Source of the DNA: Schaalia odontolytica | GTDB taxonomy: Bacteria > Actinomycetota > Actinomycetes > Actinomycetales > Actinomycetaceae | Assembly (NCBI GenBank): GCA_958415245.1 | Contig: CATYYP010000068.1 | Span: forward strand, 1-8,251 | Direction of reading: 5' to 3' | Length of the DNA stretch: 8,251 nt | Part shown: positions 5,623 to 8,251 of the stretch, in pieces | How the letters are laid out: every line of letters begins with the position of its first letter | How positions within the stretch are numbered: the first letter of the stretch is position 1 | Program-made: the position numbers and the translations under genes | Notes under the pieces: model-generated | What the model saw: the letters and a program-made list of their open reading frames with translations, nothing else | What the model was told of the DNA's origin: nothing | Database searches by the model: none

Positions 5623-6900
5623 TCACCTTCCGTGCAGGACTTCCGCCGCGTTGAGGCGCAGCAGGTAGCGGATCGCCGGGATGGAGGCTCCCAGGACGAC
5701 GAGGATGACGAGGACGGCGACGAGGCCGACGACGACGGGCACGAAGGAGATCGACGAGTGGAAGACCATGTAGCCGATCGCCTGGGCCAGCGCGAGGCCT
5801 CCGCCGTAGCCGAGGACGCCACCGACCAGGCCGACGATGACCGTTTCGGTCAGGAACAGGGCGATGATCTGCTTGTCCTTGGCACCCACGGCCTTCATGA
5901 GGCCAATTTCGCTGGAACGCTCCATGACGCCTGCGGTCACCAGGTTCGCGATGGCCAGGGCCGAGGCGATGAGCGCCAGGACGGTCACGAGGACCATGAG
6001 CAGCTGGGTCTTTTCCAGGATGACGCCTTCGGACTGGGCGACCTGGCGGACCGGGCGGGCCACAGAGTCCGTCATGACTTCCTCGATCTGGTAGGCGATG
6101 GAGGAGACGTAGGCGGTGCAGTACCAGGTTTCCTTCTCGGATACGCTCAGCGAGTTCGGGTTCTTCGCCGCCTTGCGGGCCAGGTCGTTGTCGGGGGTGG
6201 TGAGGGCGGAGACCTCGACGCTGCCGACGACGCCCTCGCGGTTCAGGAGCGCCTGGGCCTGCGGAAGCTGGATGAACACGCCGCGGTCGGCGTCGTCACC
6301 GCTGGTGAGGATGCCGCGCACTGTGAAGTCGCGGGTGATGCCTTCGCGGGTGAGGGTGAAGGTGTCGCCGACCTTCAGGCCGTGAGCGGTCGCGTAGGTG
6401 GTGCCGACGAGGGCTCCATCCTCATCGTCGTCCGCGGGCCACGCGCCCTCGATGCCCCACCAGCCGCGCAGCTTGTCGAGGCCGGTCTCGACGCTCTCGC
6501 CGGTGGCCAGCTCGAGGTGGTGGCCAAACCACGTGCCGGTCGTGGGCACGTGCTCGCCGGACGCGTCGGTGGCGGACACGTTCAGCAGGGGCGCGAAGTC
6601 GAGGATGTTGTACGTCCAGAAGATCGTCTTGATGTTGCCGAGCTCGTCCTCGCGCAGGTAGGAGCGCGCCTCGGTGGCTTCGCCCGTGCTGTAGAGGTCG
6701 TCGAGGACGGCCGCACCCTGCGGGCGCACCACGATGTTCGCGCCGTAGGACTTGAGTTCCTGGTTCACCTTGTCGCCCACGTTGAACATGACGGAGAGCA
6801 TGGACGTGGCGACGCAGGCGCCCAGCGCGACGGTGAGGGCGATCATGAGGTGGCGGTTACCGCGTCTCGTGAGGGCACCGCGGAGCATTCGGAAAAACAC
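5623..6900 (-). CDS. FtsX/MacB-family ABC permease, first copy
   Basis: This 425-residue membrane protein starts at a GTG with AAGG seven bases upstream, nine bases after the stop of the DUF2318 gene. TM1 spans about 18-42, followed by an extracytoplasmic domain of about 255 residues that begins SYGANIVVRPQG. Three TM helices follow at about 300-322, 352-378 and 389-410. The cytoplasmic loop ERSSEIGLMKAVGA (328-341) is the FtsX signature expected to contact the ATPase. It shares its plan with the second permease, so the two probably pair around the single ATPase. The outer domain has a WGIEGAWPADDDEDG segment rich in acidic residues. This gene pair corresponds to the two permeases in the C. 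jejuni p19 iron locus; substrate transport itself is unproven for that family. Confidence 0.9.
   Translation of the reverse strand: MFFRMLRGALTRRGNRHLMIALTVALGACVATSMLSVMFNVGDKVNQELKSYGANIVVRPQGAAVLDDLYSTGEATEARSYLREDELGNIKTIFWTYNILDFAPLLNVSATDASGEHVPTTGTWFGHHLELATGESVETGLDKLRGWWGIEGAWPADDDEDGALVGTTYATAHGLKVGDTFTLTREGITRDFTVRGILTSGDDADRGVFIQLPQAQALLNREGVVGSVEVSALTTPDNDLARKAAKNPNSLSVSEKETWYCTAYVSSIAYQIEEVMTDSVARPVRQVAQSEGVILEKTQLLMVLVTVLALIASALAIANLVTAGVMERSSEIGLMKAVGAKDKQIIALFLTETVIVGLVGGVLGYGGGLALAQAIGYMVFHSSISFVPVVVGLVAVLVILVVLGASIPAIRYLLRLNAAEVLHGR
5626..5631 (-). promoter_or_regulatory. Ribosome binding site deciding the permease start at 5617
   Basis: GGAAGG on the minus strand lies eight bases before ATG 5617, a good spacing. 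It is only two bases before the in-frame ATG at 5623 and overlaps the GTG at 5626, so the shorter protein starting MSRRAMF is favoured. The site lies within the last codons of the upstream permease gene. Confidence 0.65.
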
Positions 6901-6909
6901 GCGTGAGCC

Positions 6910-8229
6910 TTACTTCGCGAAGATGGAGGCCGAGGCCTCGAGGGCGGAGATCGGCACGGTCAGCGTGCCGTTGGAGACCTTGTAGTCGATGGGGATCGGG
7001 TTGCAGCCACCCTTAAAGCCGATGGTCGCGATGTTCATCGCCACTTCACACAGCTTGCAGATGACCTTGCCGTCCTTCTCGTAGTAGCCGGAGGGGCCGC
7101 AGATCTCGCACGCGTCCAGGCCAACGCCGAAGGAGGAGCCGGACTTCTGGATGACGATGAAGCGCACCTTCACGCCGCCCGAGGTCGTGTACTCGAAGCG
7201 GTGCAGGTGGCCATCCGAGATGTCGGCGAGGTTGACGCTCACCTGGTCGTCGACGACGCTGAAGGACTCGGGCGGGGACAGCTCGATCTCCTGGCTGCCG
7301 TAGGCGACGCCGACGGTGATGAGCAGTGCGCCGCACAGGTAGCCGAGGGCTGCGGTGCCGGCCATGGACTTGTAGAGGCGCGAGCGCGCGCGGCCCAGGC
7401 GCCCCTCGGCGGGGTTGGCCCCGACGGTCGGAATGGAGCGCGAGGCAAGCCAGGTCAGGACCACGACGGCGCACAGGGCCAGGCCCGCAGCGATCGTGAA
7501 GACGGCCTCGTGGTTGATGAACCACGACATGACCGCCCATGTTTCCTTGCTGGTTGAGATCCAGCGCTTGGCCTTGAGGATACGCACGACCATCAGAGAG
7601 TGGTTGGCCAGCAGGGCGATCAGGATGAAGGCCGCCGGCCACACGCGGTTGTTCCACGAGCACAGGCGGTAGGACACCCAGGCGACGAAGCAGACGAGCA
7701 CCCACGCCAGCACGTAGCCGACCAGGGCGAGCACGACAGGGGTCGAGTAGATCTCAACGCCGCCCGAGAGCATCATGACAGCCTGGTTCATGGCCGTGGG
7801 GACGGCGCGGAACAGGGCGGCCGCGATGTAGAGGGCGCCGACGATGCGCACGAGGGTATCCCCGCTCACTGCGGTTTCCATTGACGAGGCCGCCCGGGCC
7901 TCGTCGTCGGCGTCGCCGGGCAGGAGGGCGCGCACGCGGCGCGAGCGCACCGCGATGAGCGCAAGGAACAGGACCGCGAGGAGAATCCCGACGGGGAGGG
8001 TGAACAGGCCAACGGTCTGGCGGTTCACGGACTTGGGAGCCTCGACGTTGACGATCGTCAGGGCCAGGGAGGAGACCATACCCAGGCCGACGCCGACCCA
8101 CACGGCCAGCGAGCGCGCCTTCTTACCACGGCGACCACGCCCGGCGGCGGGCATGAAGCGGATGACGGCGCCAACAGCGAGCATCGTCAATAGCAGCGTC
8201 AGGGTTGCTTCACTCATCTGCTGAAGCAT
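6910..8229 (-). CDS. Polytopic membrane protein with C-terminal DUF2318 Fe-S-type Cys domain
   Basis: This 439-residue protein has about eight predicted TM helices (near 8-26, 41-63, 73-96, 127-143, 163-188, 196-215, 238-262 and 288-310) and a soluble C-terminal domain of about 125 residues. That domain carries the DUF2318 cysteine pattern: DACEICGPSGYY (C374, C377), CKLC (C391, C394) and GGCNPIPI (C409). The domain follows the last helix and probably faces outside, though topology is inferred. The five cysteines could bind an Fe-S cluster or iron directly. The family is found beside FTR1/P19 iron transporters, including the C. jejuni p19 locus. The ATG has a strong GGAGG seven bases upstream. 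It is the first gene of the operon seen here and is followed after nine bases by the first permease. An electron-transfer or iron-handling role is inferred; the exact chemistry is not established. Confidence 0.9.
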   Translation of the reverse strand: MLQQMSEATLTLLLTMLAVGAVIRFMPAAGRGRRGKKARSLAVWVGVGLGMVSSLALTIVNVEAPKSVNRQTVGLFTLPVGILLAVLFLALIAVRSRRVRALLPGDADDEARAASSMETAVSGDTLVRIVGALYIAAALFRAVPTAMNQAVMMLSGGVEIYSTPVVLALVGYVLAWVLVCFVAWVSYRLCSWNNRVWPAAFILIALLANHSLMVVRILKAKRWISTSKETWAVMSWFINHEAVFTIAAGLALCAVVVLTWLASRSIPTVGANPAEGRLGRARSRLYKSMAGTAALGYLCGALLITVGVAYGSQEIELSPPESFSVVDDQVSVNLADISDGHLHRFEYTTSGGVKVRFIVIQKSGSSFGVGLDACEICGPSGYYEKDGKVICKLCEVAMNIATIGFKGGCNPIPIDYKVSNGTLTVPISALEASASIFAK

Positions 8230-8235
8230 TGGCTT

Positions 8236-8242
8236 TCCTCCC
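8236..8242 (-). promoter_or_regulatory. Ribosome binding site of the DUF2318 gene
   Basis: GGGAGGA on the minus strand, with the GGAGG core seven bases before ATG 8229, is the strongest Shine-Dalgarno match in the operon. The remaining 9 bases to the window edge show no promoter, so a preceding co-transcribed gene outside the window is possible. Confidence 0.8.
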
Positions 8243-8251
8243 GAAATAAAG

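Noticed and set aside
4547..5668. 373-codon plus-strand open frame opposite the second permease
   Set aside because: His/Asp/Gly-rich shadow translation; the minus strand has the real gene with ribosome site and motifs.
5602..6906. 434-codon plus-strand open frame opposite the first permease
   Set aside because: The product is Gly/Val/Asp-rich with no domain, while the opposite strand encodes a full FtsX-like permease with its signature loop.

Overview
The window looks like a chromosomal segment of a high-GC actinomycete. Family-level resemblance suggests an Actinomyces/Schaalia- or Bifidobacterium-type host; this is inferred from protein style, codon GC and gene content, not from a search. 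It has three parts.

(1) Positions 1-243 (+) are the last 80 codons of a large FAD- and Fe-S-dependent oxidoreductase of the D-lactate/2-hydroxyacid dehydrogenase type.

(2) Positions 326-1787 form an AT-richer island. It holds one minus-strand gene with an AbiEi-like N-terminal half and a DUF559/Vsr-like PD-(D/E)XK nuclease C-terminal half. The gene lies between two copies of an unusual repeat block, 326-433 and 1675-1782, offset by exactly 1349 bp. Each block is an array of 20-bp units that reverses orientation about a central 23-bp imperfect palindrome, so each block is also a long inverted repeat. Two perfect DnaA-box 9-mers lie just upstream of the gene. The island resembles a small repeat-bounded cargo cassette without its own recombinase. 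It is the part of the window least explained by known annotation.

(3) Positions 1791-8229 (-) are a tightly packed six-gene operon. In transcription order it encodes a polytopic membrane protein with a C-terminal DUF2318 Cys domain, two FtsX/MacB-type permeases, their ABC ATPase, an FMN-binding lipoprotein and an ApbE flavin transferase. The first five match the accessory set that accompanies FTR1/P19-type iron uptake, as in the Campylobacter jejuni p19 locus and a bifidobacterial iron cluster. The FTR1 permease and P19/Tpd protein would be expected just beyond the right edge. Likely division of labour: ApbE attaches FMN covalently to the GAT threonine of the lipoprotein. The flavolipoprotein and the Cys-rich membrane protein then move electrons at the outer face of the membrane. 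The ABC module works with them to reduce, release or move iron delivered by the upstream genes.

The ApbE gene carries an exact 48-bp tandem duplication that doubles its conserved TSGD loop, plus a low-complexity insertion. This may be a recent lineage-specific change.
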